The translations under genes were made by a program, and so were the position numbers. The notes under the pieces are model-generated. The model did not search any database and was not told the DNA's origin. It saw nothing but the letters and a program-made list of their open reading frames with translations. This document shows, piece by piece, positions 33,427-43,888 of a stretch of DNA of 43,888 bases. The DNA is taken from assembly GCA_003599455.1 (NCBI GenBank), contig QZKF01000020.1:1-43888 (forward strand), in the 5' to 3' direction. Source of the stretch: Comamonadaceae bacterium. GTDB taxonomy: Bacteria; Pseudomonadota; Gammaproteobacteria; Burkholderiales; Burkholderiaceae_C. How positions within the stretch are numbered: the stretch's first letter is position 1; each line of letters opens with the position of its first letter.

Positions 33427-34371
33427 CTACTTGCGCAGGCCGCCCGGCCCCAGCACCACGCTGCCATCGACCAGCTTGAAGCTCACCATGGGCGCGCTGA
33501 AATCGCTGAACGGCGCGCCCATGGCGATTTCGCCGTCGCTGTGCAACAGGCACTCCTGCCGGCGCAGGGCGATGACGTTGTCGCCGGCGCCAAAGCGCAC
33601 CCAGGTGCCGTAGCTGCTGATGTCTTCGAGCACGTAGTTGCCGGAGCGGATGTCGATGCTGGCGTGCATGCGCGAGACGCGCGGGTCGCTGACCACGAAG
33701 TCGGCTTCGGGCACGCGGCCGATCTTCATCGGCAGGTCGGTCAGGCTGAAGGCCTGCGTGTTGTCGAGCCAGGCCAGCTCGAATCCACCGAACATCGACT
33801 CCTTGGCCGACCCCAGGGCGTGCAGGTCGGCGGGCAGCGTGAGGAACTCCGACAGCATTTCCGGTTGCCACTCGACGCGAAACACCTCGCAGGGCTCCAC
33901 CCTGCCCTTGATGCGCATGGGCCCCAGACTGCGGCTGCGCACGCCGTGGCGAGGCCCGAGCTTGCGGATCACCGTGTCGGTGGCCATGATCTGTTCGGGC
34001 CCGGCCAGATCACTCAGGCGCGAGGCGACGTTCACCGCATCGCCGAAGCAGTCGCCATCGACCACGACCACCTGGCCGCGCGCCATGCCGATCTGCATCA
34101 TGAGCTTGAGCCGGTCCGGCCACTGCACGAGCCGCTTGGCGTGCTCCTGCTGGATCAGCAGCATGGCGTCGACCGCGTTGCGGTTGTTGACGAACGACAT
34201 CAACACGCCGTCGCCCAGCATCTTCACCACCTTGCCACCGTTCTCCAAGCCCATCGACCCGATCCATTGGGTCAGCTTGGTGACGGCCTTGGTGGCGCGG
34301 TCGTTACCCAGTGTTTCAAACACCGAGACACTACCGGTCAAATCCACAAAAGCGATGGTCAGTTCGGCCAT
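33427..34371 (-). CDS. Class III nucleotidyl cyclase domain fused to an FHA domain
   Basis: A 314-aa soluble protein. The N-terminal class III adenylate/guanylate cyclase domain has FVDLTGSV with metal-binding Asp10, KMLGDGVLMSF with Asp54, and GDCFGDAVNVASRL. The C-terminal FHA domain (about residues 205-300) has KIGRVPEADFVVSDPRVSRMHA, where Gly-Arg, Ser-Arg and His mark the phosphothreonine-binding loops. Both metal aspartates are present, so activity is plausible. The FHA part suggests control by a Ser/Thr kinase, but no kinase is nearby. The start is the ATG at 34371 (MAELTIAF), which begins the first cyclase strand directly. Confidence 0.88.
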   Translation of the reverse strand: MAELTIAFVDLTGSVSVFETLGNDRATKAVTKLTQWIGSMGLENGGKVVKMLGDGVLMSFVNNRNAVDAMLLIQQEHAKRLVQWPDRLKLMMQIGMARGQVVVVDGDCFGDAVNVASRLSDLAGPEQIMATDTVIRKLGPRHGVRSRSLGPMRIKGRVEPCEVFRVEWQPEMLSEFLTLPADLHALGSAKESMFGGFELAWLDNTQAFSLTDLPMKIGRVPEADFVVSDPRVSRMHASIDIRSGNYVLEDISSYGTWVRFGAGDNVIALRRQECLLHSDGEIAMGAPFSDFSAPMVSFKLVDGSVVLGPGGLRK

Positions 34372-34674
34372 AGGACAGAGCACATATCGGCTGGATTACA
34401 ACACACGACCTCGCGGTATCCGGAGCCGCCTGAACGCCCCTGCATCGCGGGGCGCAGCGCTGAAAATCCACACCGTGGCAGACCGTCCCGCATGCCGCCA
34501 CGAGGGCTCCGCGCATAAAAAGGTATTACATACCTAAGGAGGCTATTCAAAAATCAGCTGTAAACATATGATTTATTTGTTGTTTTTTGACTTGCGTGCA
34601 CAATACGGCATTGCACATCCATGGACGCGGGACGTATCCTGTATCCAATTAATACAAAGTCGTTGAGGCACCCC
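34372..34674. other. Divergent intergenic region (303 nt) with an A+T-rich island
   Basis: No gene is seen. The part from about 34510 to 34660 is much richer in A+T than the rest of the window. It holds a perfect palindrome at 34521-34535 (listed separately) and weak promoter-like hexamers on the plus strand, TTGCAC at 34611-34616 and TATCCT at 34635-34640 with an 18-nt spacer, ahead of the 111-aa gene. Confidence 0.5.
34521..34535. repeat. Perfect inverted repeat AGGTAT-N3-ATACCT
   Basis: AGGTAT (34521-34526) and ATACCT (34530-34535) are exact inverted copies around TAC. The element sits in the A+T-rich divergent region between the cyclase-FHA gene and the 111-aa gene and is a plausible operator for a dimeric repressor. 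No matching regulator is identified. Confidence 0.4.
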
Positions 34675-35010
34675 ATGCGCTGGTTCAAACCCGGTATTCG
34701 CAACAGCATCTCCGCCCTTCTCGGGCCCGAGACGCGCAAGGATTCCACCGAGGCCCTCGAGCCGGTGCGAGAAGCCATGCTGGCCATGTTGGGGGAAGAA
34801 GGCGCCAAGGCGAATCCGCAACTGACCCGCAAGCTGAAGTACCTGCACGATGCCCACGCGCTGTGGTTCGCGCGCGCCGAGATGGTGGCGGTGTTGAGCC
34901 AGCTGCACGGCGAGGCGCTGGCGGTGCACCGGGTGCAAAGCCTCTCTCCGGTGTTCCGTGGCCTGGTGCCCAAGAGCCTCATGGACGCCTGCCGCATGCG
35001 CAGCCGGTAA
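34675..35010 (+). CDS. Small conserved-looking protein of unknown function, 111 aa
   Basis: I do not recognise this protein. It starts MRWFKPGIRNSISALLG at 34675; an in-frame ATG 54 nt upstream is less likely. It appears wholly alpha-helical (ALEPVREAMLAMLGEEG, LKYLHDAHALWFARAEMVAVLSQLHGE) with no signal peptide or membrane segment and is basic at the C-terminus. It is preceded by the A+T-rich island and followed 5 nt later by the convergent S66 peptidase stop. Codon use matches the neighbours, which supports it being real. Confidence 0.65.
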   Translation: MRWFKPGIRNSISALLGPETRKDSTEALEPVREAMLAMLGEEGAKANPQLTRKLKYLHDAHALWFARAEMVAVLSQLHGEALAVHRVQSLSPVFRGLVPKSLMDACRMRSR

Positions 35011-35015
35011 GGGCC

Positions 35016-35948
35016 TCAGCCCCAGTAGATCAGGGCATCGCGCCCTTCCACCATCAGATCCACCTTCTGCCCCACGGGCAGCAGCACCTTCGTCGGCACG
35101 TGCCCGAACGGCAGGCCCGTGAACACCGGTGTTTTCGTGCGGGTGCGCATCCAGTCCACCACGGTCTGCAGGTTGAACCCCCGGTCGTAGCCTGGCACCA
35201 GCTTGAAGCGGTTGAACGAGCCCAGCAGCACGGCCTTCTGACGGCCCACGATGCCCGCGTTGATCAACTGCGTGAGCTGCCGCTCGATGCGGTACGGGTG
35301 CTCGTTCGCATCTTCCAGGAACAGGATGCCGCCCTCGATCGGCGGCAGGTAGGGCGTGCCGACCAGGGCGCAGATCACGTTGAGATTGCCACCCCAGAGC
35401 GTCGCGCCGCGCAGCCGCAGGGCGGGTTCTGTTGCGGTGTCCTTGCGCTTCATGGCTTTGGCGTCCGCGATCGGCAGCCGCCAGCCCGCACCCTCGCCAT
35501 GCCCGACCAGCAGGTCGTCGAAGCAGGCTTCCATGATGTCGTCGGGCGCTTCGGCGCCGAAGTCTTCGCCGAGGGCCGGGCCGCCCCACGTGATGGCGCC
35601 GGTCTTGGCCAGCAAGGCCATCTGCAGCGCGGTGAAATCGCTCAGGCCCACGAACTGCGTGCCGCGCTCGATCGCCTTGGCGATCTTTTTGAACGGCAGT
35701 TCGCCCACGATGCGCGTGAGGCCGTAGCCGCCGCGCGAGATCAGCGCCACATCGGCGCCACTGGCCGCCGCACGGCCGATCGCGGCGAGGCGCGTGGCGT
35801 CGTCACCCGCAAAGCGCATGTGGCTGGACAGGGCCGCCTCATCGATCTCCACCTCATGCCCCAGGGCCTTGAGCCGGGCCACGCCACGGCGGAACGCGGC
35901 CTTGTCGCGCACCGCGCTGGAGGGGGAGTAGATGTAGATGTGGCTCAT
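35016..35948 (-). CDS. S66-family LD-carboxypeptidase (LdcA-like)
   Basis: A 310-aa murein-recycling peptidase family member. The nucleophile region is FVGLSDFTAL (Ser103), SRGGYGLTRI precedes it, FLEDANEHPYR contains the Glu, and FGHVPTKVLLPVG contains the His, giving the Ser-Glu-His triad in order. LdcA cleaves the L-Lys/mDAP-D-Ala bond of recycled tetrapeptides in the cytoplasm. No signal peptide is seen. It lies 27 nt after the TadA-dehalogenase gene on the same strand and may be co-transcribed. Confidence 0.9.
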   Translation of the reverse strand: MSHIYIYSPSSAVRDKAAFRRGVARLKALGHEVEIDEAALSSHMRFAGDDATRLAAIGRAAASGADVALISRGGYGLTRIVGELPFKKIAKAIERGTQFVGLSDFTALQMALLAKTGAITWGGPALGEDFGAEAPDDIMEACFDDLLVGHGEGAGWRLPIADAKAMKRKDTATEPALRLRGATLWGGNLNVICALVGTPYLPPIEGGILFLEDANEHPYRIERQLTQLINAGIVGRQKAVLLGSFNRFKLVPGYDRGFNLQTVVDWMRTRTKTPVFTGLPFGHVPTKVLLPVGQKVDLMVEGRDALIYWG

Positions 35949-35975
35949 GGGTTCGCAGTGCGCAAAAGCGGTTGA

Positions 35976-38845
<2,870 letters not shown>

Positions 38846-38870
38846 TCGCGCATTCTTCTGGTTTACCCTG

Positions 38871-40013
38871 ATGCCGCACGCCCCGCCACGCCGCTGGGAG
38901 CTGGATGCCCTGCGGGGCCTCATGCTCGTCCTGATGACGCTGACCCACATGCCGACGATGTACTCGTTGCCATCGGGCCAGCCGTTCGGCTTTGTCTCGG
39001 CGGCCGAGGGTTTCGTGTTCCTCTCCGCCTTCATGGCGGGCCGCGTGTACGGCGCCCGCGCGCGGCGCGATGGCATGCCAGCCATGCAGGCGGCGTTCCA
39101 CGAGCGCGCGCTCAAGCTCTACCTGTGCCAGCTCGGCCTGCTGCTGCTGGCGTTCACGCTCATCGCCTGGCTGGGCGTGCACAACCAGCAGGGCGGTGTG
39201 ACCGGCCTGCTCGAGTTCTTCTTCATCGACCCGCGGGCGGCCGTGGTGGGCGCTGCCCTGCTGCTGCACAACCCACCGCTGCTGGACATCCTGCCGCTGT
39301 ACATCGCGCTGATGCTGGTCAGCCCCTGGCTGCTGCGCCGCGGCCTGCGGCAGGGCTGGCGCGGCGTGCTGGCGGTGAGCGCCCTGCTCTGGCTGGCCGA
39401 GCAATGGGGGCTGGGCCTGGCGCTGTACGAGGCCACCGTTGCGCTCACCGGCATGCCCATCCCCTACAGGGACATGGGGGCGTTCCACTGGCTGGCGTGG
39501 CAAGCCCTGTGGATCGCCGGGCTGTGGCTGGGCGCGCGGCAGCGGCCGTTGCCGACGTTTCCGCTGTGGTTGCTGGTGCCCGCGGCGCTCTACGCGCTGG
39601 CCATGCTGCTGTGGCGGCACATGGTGGGCCAGGACCCGATGCCGGGTGTGCCCGCGGTGGGCCTGCTGCTCGACAAGTGGGCGCTGGGCCCGATGCGGGT
39701 GCTGAACTTCGCCAGCGTGTTCGTGCTGCTGGTCTCGGCCGGCCCGTGGCTGCTGCGCGTGCTGCCGCGCCCGCTGCCGCTGGAGTTGCTGGGGCGCAAT
39801 TCCCTCTCGGTGTTCTGCGCCCACATCGTCATTGCGCTGTTCACGCTGGCCTTCTTCGGCTCCACCGAAGTCATCCGGCCCTGGAGCACCGATGTTGCGC
39901 TGCTGGCCAGCGCCTTCGCCGGCCTGTTCGCGGTGGCCATGGCGGTGGAAGCGCGCGAGCGCGGCGGCCGGCGCCTGGTGCCCGTGTGGCGCTCAGGGCC
40001 GCAAATGCGCTGA
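38871..40013 (+). CDS. opgC: OpgC-type membrane acyltransferase (succinyl transfer to periplasmic glucans)
   Basis: A 380-aa polytopic membrane protein with about ten helices. RWELDALRGLMLVLMTLTHMP is the OpgC start, seen as ELDALRGLMLV and LTHMPT, then SAAEGFVFLSAFMAGRVYG, and LLGRNSLSVFCAHI near the end. OpgC-type enzymes add succinyl groups to osmoregulated periplasmic glucans; no opgGH gene is next to it. It starts 25 nt after nhaA and may share its transcript. Its last 21 nt overlap the convergent SGNH hydrolase gene. Confidence 0.88.
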   Translation: MPHAPPRRWELDALRGLMLVLMTLTHMPTMYSLPSGQPFGFVSAAEGFVFLSAFMAGRVYGARARRDGMPAMQAAFHERALKLYLCQLGLLLLAFTLIAWLGVHNQQGGVTGLLEFFFIDPRAAVVGAALLLHNPPLLDILPLYIALMLVSPWLLRRGLRQGWRGVLAVSALLWLAEQWGLGLALYEATVALTGMPIPYRDMGAFHWLAWQALWIAGLWLGARQRPLPTFPLWLLVPAALYALAMLLWRHMVGQDPMPGVPAVGLLLDKWALGPMRVLNFASVFVLLVSAGPWLLRVLPRPLPLELLGRNSLSVFCAHIVIALFTLAFFGSTEVIRPWSTDVALLASAFAGLFAVAMAVEARERGGRRLVPVWRSGPQMR

Positions 40014-40658
40014 GACGACCTGGCGCCAGAGGCCATAGCCCTCGGCGCTCAGGTGCAGCTGGTCGCGCACGTACAGCTCGGGCCGCGGCCGGCCATCGTT
40101 GTCCAGCATGGCGGCGTGCACGTCGATGTAGTCCAGGCGGTCGTCGGCCAGCACGAAGGTCTGGATCAACAGGTTGGCTTCGCGCATGGCGGCCATGTGC
40201 GCCAGCCGTGAGGGACTGGGCTTGATCGACAGGTAGGCGATGCGCGTGGCCGGCAGCGCTGTCTGCACCTGCTGCACGAAGCGCACGAAATGGCCCAGCA
40301 GGTCCTGCGGGCTGGCGCCTTCGGCCAGGTCGTTCTCACCCGCGTAGAGCACCACCAGGCGGGGCTGGTAAGGCAGCACCAGGCGATACACCAGGTCGGC
40401 GCTGTCCGACAGGCGCGAACCGCCAAAGCCTCGCCGGATCACCACCGGCTGCTCGGGAAAAGCCGTCTCCAGGCCGGTCCACAGGCGGATCGACGAGCTG
40501 CCCACGAACAGCACGCCGCCGGGCGCCGGTGGCTTCTTGCGATCGGCCGCGGCAAACGCGTCGAGCTCGGGCTTCCAGCGCTGCTCGGCGGTCTGGGCCC
40601 GGGCCCAGGGCGAGGCCAGCGCCCACGCGGCGGCCAGCAGCCAGGCGCGCCGATTCAC
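39993..40658 (-). CDS. Exported SGNH/GDSL-type hydrolase
   Basis: A 221-aa secreted esterase-like protein. The start is GTG at 40658, overlapping the TGA of the upstream PaiB-like gene (GTGA), so it depends on coupled translation. A signal peptide ends at ARAQ. SGNH blocks: FVGSSSIRLW (nucleophile Ser), GFGGSR (Gly), YAGENDLAEG (Asn) and DQLHLS (Asp/His). It belongs to the group resembling platelet-activating-factor acetylhydrolase/GDSL lipases; the substrate may be an acylated sugar or lipid. It overlaps the end of opgC on the other strand by 21 nt. Confidence 0.88.
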   Translation of the reverse strand: MNRRAWLLAAAWALASPWARAQTAEQRWKPELDAFAAADRKKPPAPGGVLFVGSSSIRLWTGLETAFPEQPVVIRRGFGGSRLSDSADLVYRLVLPYQPRLVVLYAGENDLAEGASPQDLLGHFVRFVQQVQTALPATRIAYLSIKPSPSRLAHMAAMREANLLIQTFVLADDRLDYIDVHAAMLDNDGRPRPELYVRDQLHLSAEGYGLWRQVVSAHLRP

Positions 40659-41284
40659 GCCGCGCCCTGCCCCGTCAGGCCCAGGCGCCGCATCCAGCCG
40701 GCCAGCGCCTGCTCGTCGGGGTTGCCGGCGTCGTACGCGGCCAGCATGGCGGCGTGCGACTCGGGTCGGTGCTGGTTGAGCTTGAGCTTGCACTGCAGGT
40801 CGGTCACGCGCAGCTCGAAGGCCGTGATGCCCTGCGCCATCCTGTGCTGGTAGTCCTCGTCCAGGCCGCGCCACTGCGCGGCGTAGGCCGGGTCGTGGTC
40901 GTGGATCAGGTGCTTGAGCAGGCGGTCCTTGTCGTCGAAGTCCGCGAGCAGGCGCGCCTCCACGGTGGCATGCACCGCCAGATAGTTCCAGGTCGGCACG
41001 CGCGCCAGGTCGGGGTAGACGCGCGGCGTCATGTAGGCGTGCGGGCCGAGAAACGTGACCACCGCGCGGGGCCGTGCCTGCAGGTAGCGCCCGTGCGGAT
41101 TGGGCTTCGCGCAATGGCCGAGCAGCACCAGGCCGCCGCCTTCCTCCAGCAGGTGCAGTGGCAGCTGCGTGACGAAGGGCAGGCCCTCGTCGTCGGTGGA
41201 AATCAGGCTCGCGAACGGGTGCGAGCGGATCAGCTCGCGCGCGATGGCGGGGTCCTTGGCGCTGAATTGGGGTGGGAGGTACAT
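40655..41284 (-). CDS. PaiB-family FMN-binding negative regulator-like protein
   Basis: A 209-aa protein starting MYLPPQF, the typical PaiB opening. FASLISTDDEGLPFVTQLP and YMTPRVYPDLARVPTWNYLAVHA are the split-barrel flavin-binding features, the latter shown by PTWNYLAVH. The C-terminal KLNQHRPESHAAM is also characteristic. In Bacillus PaiB affects sporulation and protease genes; in other bacteria the role is uncertain, and a pyridoxamine-oxidase-like enzyme activity is possible. The start at 41284 is set by the family N-terminus. Its stop overlaps the SGNH hydrolase start. Confidence 0.9.
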   Translation of the reverse strand: MYLPPQFSAKDPAIARELIRSHPFASLISTDDEGLPFVTQLPLHLLEEGGGLVLLGHCAKPNPHGRYLQARPRAVVTFLGPHAYMTPRVYPDLARVPTWNYLAVHATVEARLLADFDDKDRLLKHLIHDHDPAYAAQWRGLDEDYQHRMAQGITAFELRVTDLQCKLKLNQHRPESHAAMLAAYDAGNPDEQALAGWMRRLGLTGQGAA

Positions 41285-41391
41285 GGGGGCGGCTCGCAGG
41301 CGGGGGAGCCGCAGTGTATTCCTCCCACGGCGCCCCCCAAACCGGCAGGGGAACGATACGATGGTGCCCACCGGTTCCGCCGCCGCACGCC

Positions 41392-42132
41392 ATGTCCTTC
41401 CCCATGTCCTTCCTCTACCACCCCGCCTTCCAGAGCCTTGTGCTGCCCCCGCTGCTGGCCGGGCTGGGCGTGCTGCTGCTGCGGGCTTCGGCGGGCCCGC
41501 GCTGGGCGCCGCTGGGTGCGGCCCTCGGGCTGCTGGCGGCGCTGGCCGTGCTGCCGGGTTTCGACTGGCCCGCCAGCGCGCGCGCGCAGAAGCTGCCGTG
41601 GATCGTGCTCGCGGGCACCGCGCTCGCGGCGGGGTGCCTGTGGCGCACCACCGAAAGCTCGCGCGCGGCACGGTGGTGGCCCTGGGGCGGCGCGGTGCTG
41701 GCTTGGGCCGCTGCCTGCTTCTGGCTGGCGGGTGCCGCGGCCGGGCCGCTCCAGCAGGGCATGGCGCTGGTGGGCGGTGCCGCCGCGCTGGCCTTGCTGC
41801 TGCTGATCCCGCCGATCGGGCCTCTGAGTGCGCGCGGCGTGCCCGTGTCCGCCGGCCTGACGCTGGCGTCCCTCGCCCTTGCGGGCCTGGCCGGCACCGG
41901 TGGCTCGCTGCTGCTGGCCCAGCTGGCGCTGATGCTTGCCGCCGTAGTGGCGGTGCCGGGCCTGTGGGCCTGGTGGCGGCCCTCGTCCGGGCTGGTCGTG
42001 TCGCCGGCCGCGCTGCTGCCGCTCGGCCTGGCCTGGCTGGTGATCGCCACGTCCCTCCTCATGGCCGGTCCGGGCGCTGCGCCCAAGGAAGCCGCGCCGG
42101 AAGACCCCTACTACACGCCCCGGTGGAAATGA
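41392..42132 (+). CDS. Membrane protein of unknown function, 246 aa
   Basis: I do not recognise this protein. It consists almost wholly of hydrophobic segments, about seven or eight helices (SLVLPPLLAGLGVLLL, LGAALGLLAALAVLPG, WIVLAGTALAAGCLW, AVLAWAAACFWLAG, GGAAALALLLLIPP, and others), with an Ala/Leu/Gly-rich composition and a short polar C-terminus (EDPYYTPRWK). The start at 41392 (MSFPMSF) is not certain; Met5 is an alternative. It is divergent from the PaiB-like gene and lies 31 nt before the RibD-C gene. Confidence 0.7.
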   Translation: MSFPMSFLYHPAFQSLVLPPLLAGLGVLLLRASAGPRWAPLGAALGLLAALAVLPGFDWPASARAQKLPWIVLAGTALAAGCLWRTTESSRAARWWPWGGAVLAWAAACFWLAGAAAGPLQQGMALVGGAAALALLLLIPPIGPLSARGVPVSAGLTLASLALAGLAGTGGSLLLAQLALMLAAVVAVPGLWAWWRPSSGLVVSPAALLPLGLAWLVIATSLLMAGPGAAPKEAAPEDPYYTPRWK

Positions 42133-42163
42133 CCCTGCGCACCGGGCGCTGGCGCTCGGTGCG

Positions 42164-43087
42164 ATGATGGTCGCCATGCTGTCTCCCACGCAGACCGTTC
42201 CCGCGCCTGCGGCACCCACGAGCGCCACGGACATCCCGGCCGACTGGCCCGGGCTCTGGCTGCAGATGCTGCAGGCGCGCGCGTCGGCCGAACCCACGCC
42301 GCAGCTGACCCTGGGTGCCGACCTGGGCTGGACGCTCACCGGCCCGTGCAGCGCGCGCAGCGTGGACCTGTTCGCGCTCTACAAGCCCCTGCTTGATGCG
42401 CGGCTGGCACCGGGGCTGTCGCCCTGGGTGGTGGCGCAACTCGGGCAGAGCCTGGATGGCTTCGTGGCCACCGCGACCGGCGACTCCTACTACGTCAACG
42501 GGCCCCACTGCCTGCTGCACCTGCACCGGCTGCGCGCGCTGTGCGACGCGGTGCTGGTGGGCGCGGGCACGGTGGCCATCGACAACCCGCAGCTGACCAC
42601 GCGGCGCGTGCCGGGCCCGCAACCGGTGCGTGTGGTGATGGACCCGGACGCGCGGCTCGATGGCGGCTCGCGCGTGTTCCGCGACGGCCAGGCGCCCACG
42701 CTCTGGGTCTGCGACGCACGCCACGCCGCAACCGCACAGGCCCGCCTGCCCAGCGCCGCGCCGATGGCGGCCGAGGTGCTCGCGGTGGACGGCCTGCTCG
42801 ACGACGACCGGGCACCCGGTTACCACCCGGGCCGTGCGGTGGCGGCGCTGGCCGGGCGCGGCCTGCGCCTGCTGTTCGTGGAAGGTGGCGGCATCACGGT
42901 CTCGCGCTTCTTCACCGCCGGCGCGCTGGACCGGCTGCACCTGGTGGTGGCGCCGGTGCTGATCGGCCAGGGCCGGCGTGGCCTGCAGGCCACCGCGCAC
43001 GACGCGATGGCCGACTGCCCTCGCCCCCCGGCGCGCACGCTGGCGCTGGGCGACGACGTGCTCTGGGATCTGGCGCTGCGCTGCTAA
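42164..43087 (+). CDS. RibD C-terminal-domain reductase with an unusual N-terminal extension
   Basis: A 307-aa protein. Residues from about 85 form the RibD-C/dihydrofolate-reductase-like domain: AQLGQSLDGFVAT, YVNGPHCLLHLHRLRALCDAVLVGAGTVAIDNPQLTTR (seen as DAVLVGAGT and DNPQLTTR), and FVEGGGITVSRFF. The cytidine deaminase domain of a full RibD is absent. The first 80 residues are not recognised and replace it. The reductase domain would use NADPH on a pyrimidine or pterin-like compound. Three ATGs lie within the first five codons, so the start may be 42164, 42167 or 42176. Its stop overlaps that of the facing methyltransferase by 4 nt. Confidence 0.85.
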   Translation: MMVAMLSPTQTVPAPAAPTSATDIPADWPGLWLQMLQARASAEPTPQLTLGADLGWTLTGPCSARSVDLFALYKPLLDARLAPGLSPWVVAQLGQSLDGFVATATGDSYYVNGPHCLLHLHRLRALCDAVLVGAGTVAIDNPQLTTRRVPGPQPVRVVMDPDARLDGGSRVFRDGQAPTLWVCDARHAATAQARLPSAAPMAAEVLAVDGLLDDDRAPGYHPGRAVAALAGRGLRLLFVEGGGITVSRFFTAGALDRLHLVVAPVLIGQGRRGLQATAHDAMADCPRPPARTLALGDDVLWDLALRC

Positions 43088-43888
43088 CGCGGTGGCGCCG
43101 GCGGCAAGGCCAGCAGGTCCACGTGGCCCACGCGCAGGCTGCCCGCGTCCGCCAAGGCCAGCCGCCGCTGGCGCCAGGCCTCCACGGGCAGCGCCAGCGC
43201 CGGGTCCTGCTCGGTGGCCGCAGCCGCCATGCCGTCGATCAGCGCGCGCTGCAGCGCGGCGGCCTGCGGGCTGTGGCCCCCCTCGAGAACCCAGTCGCTG
43301 CGCGCGCTGAACACGCGGTAGCCGGCGTCGCGCAGGCCACGCCGCAGCACTGCCGCGGCGCTGGCACCGAGCGCCGGGCCGAAGCCCTTGTCGCGCCGCT
43401 GGTGGGCGCCGAACAGGCGCATGACCGTGGCGTCCATGGGGTCGGCGGGCGACCAGCCGTGGCGACCGTCCACGCTCAGGCTGAACAGCAGCGCCACGCG
43501 TGCCGCCGCGCTGGCCGCCACCACGCGGTGCAGCCAGGCCGCGCTCACCAGATCCAGCAGCGCCGCGGCGGTGACCAGGTGGGCCGCGTGCCAGGGCAGT
43601 GCGTCGAGTTGCTGCGCCAGGTCGATCTGCCGCCGCACGATGGCGGCCTGAAAGCCCGGGCCTGCAAACACCAGCGGATCCCCGGGCGCCGCCGCGTCCG
43701 CGGGCAGCCCCAGCCGCTCGGGCCAGCGCCGCAGCAGTGCCGCGTCGTGGTCCGCCACCAACCACTCCTGGGTCCCGCCGAGCCGTGGCGCGAGCCAGCG
43801 CAGGTTGGCGCCGGTGCCGCAGGCCAGGTCGATGACCCGCCACGGCGTGCCCGGGGCGGGCCGCAGCGGCGCGAACCGGGCCGGCAGG
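43084..43888 (-). CDS. Class I SAM-dependent methyltransferase, N-terminus beyond the right edge
   Basis: The frame is open to the window edge, giving at least 267 residues. Motif I reads VIDLACGTGANLRWLA close to the edge, the motif II acidic residue is in LVADHDAALL, and PWHAAHLVTAAALLDLV is in the motif IV region, followed by LLFSLSVDG. No start codon is expected inside the window. The target is unknown. It faces the RibD-C gene with overlapping stops. Confidence 0.8.
   Translation of the reverse strand, partial: LPARFAPLRPAPGTPWRVIDLACGTGANLRWLAPRLGGTQEWLVADHDAALLRRWPERLGLPADAAAPGDPLVFAGPGFQAAIVRRQIDLAQQLDALPWHAAHLVTAAALLDLVSAAWLHRVVAASAAARVALLFSLSVDGRHGWSPADPMDATVMRLFGAHQRRDKGFGPALGASAAAVLRRGLRDAGYRVFSARSDWVLEGGHSPQAAALQRALIDGMAAAATEQDPALALPVEAWRQRRLALADAGSLRVGHVDLLALPPAPPR

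Noticed and set aside
31052..33613. Plus-strand open frame of over 850 codons opposite the penicillin-acylase gene
   Set aside because: Composition is typical of an antisense shadow, and the minus strand holds clear catalytic motifs of the acylase family.

Overview
The window is GC-rich chromosomal DNA from a betaproteobacterium, most probably a Burkholderiales member of the Comamonadaceae type (Hydrogenophaga/Acidovorax-like). This rests on the GC-rich codon use, the gene order ygfZ | mltG-tmk-holB-pilZ-tatD, the Liv-type operon headed by an AMP-forming ligase, and the TctBA, opgC and NRDE-family genes. I see no rRNA, tRNA, CRISPR array, insertion sequence or convincing prophage. Identifications come from reading motifs; no database search was run.

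Layout. 1-4029 (minus): an operon of an acyl-CoA-synthetase-like ligase, LivG, LivH and the start of LivM, continuing off the left edge. 4182-7919 (plus): Crp/Fnr regulator, Liv-type periplasmic binding protein, a 292-aa unknown protein, and a second Crp/Fnr regulator paralogous to the first. Copies of a CTAGGGAA element lie upstream of the ligase, the first regulator and the binding protein. 7947-13298 (minus): the least explained locus. It holds two tandem paralogous proteins of about 500 aa, a GH19 endolysin-type lysozyme and a signal-peptide-bearing membrane protein, tightly packed as an operon. A stand-alone 84-aa LuxR-type DNA-binding protein lies just upstream.

13653-17616: iron alcohol dehydrogenase, an HSL-family esterase, a thioesterase-acetyltransferase fusion, and an NRDE protein. 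17635-22866: YgfZ, then MltG, thymidylate kinase, DNA polymerase III delta', PilZ and TatD, which is housekeeping. 22863-25684: ankyrin-repeat protein and TctB-TctA membrane subunits without a TctC, closed by a strong terminator. 25888-30847: a small unknown gene, then a polar amino acid/opine ABC transporter operon with an aspartoacylase/AstE-like enzyme set between the permeases and the ATPase.

30860-43888: a penicillin-acylase-family amidase, a class III cyclase-FHA protein, a small orphan protein, an S66 LD-carboxypeptidase, a TadA-haloalkane dehalogenase fusion with an apparent internal ribosome-binding site and GTG start, NhaA, OpgC, an SGNH hydrolase coupled to a PaiB-like FMN protein, an unknown membrane protein, a RibD-C reductase with an extra N-terminal region, and a truncated SAM methyltransferase at the right edge.

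The strongest candidates for something undescribed are the paralogue/lysozyme/membrane-protein operon, whose paralogues show a strand-helix-strand layout loosely like MACPF/CDC pore formers (inference only), and the TadA-DhlA-type fusion with two possible translation starts.
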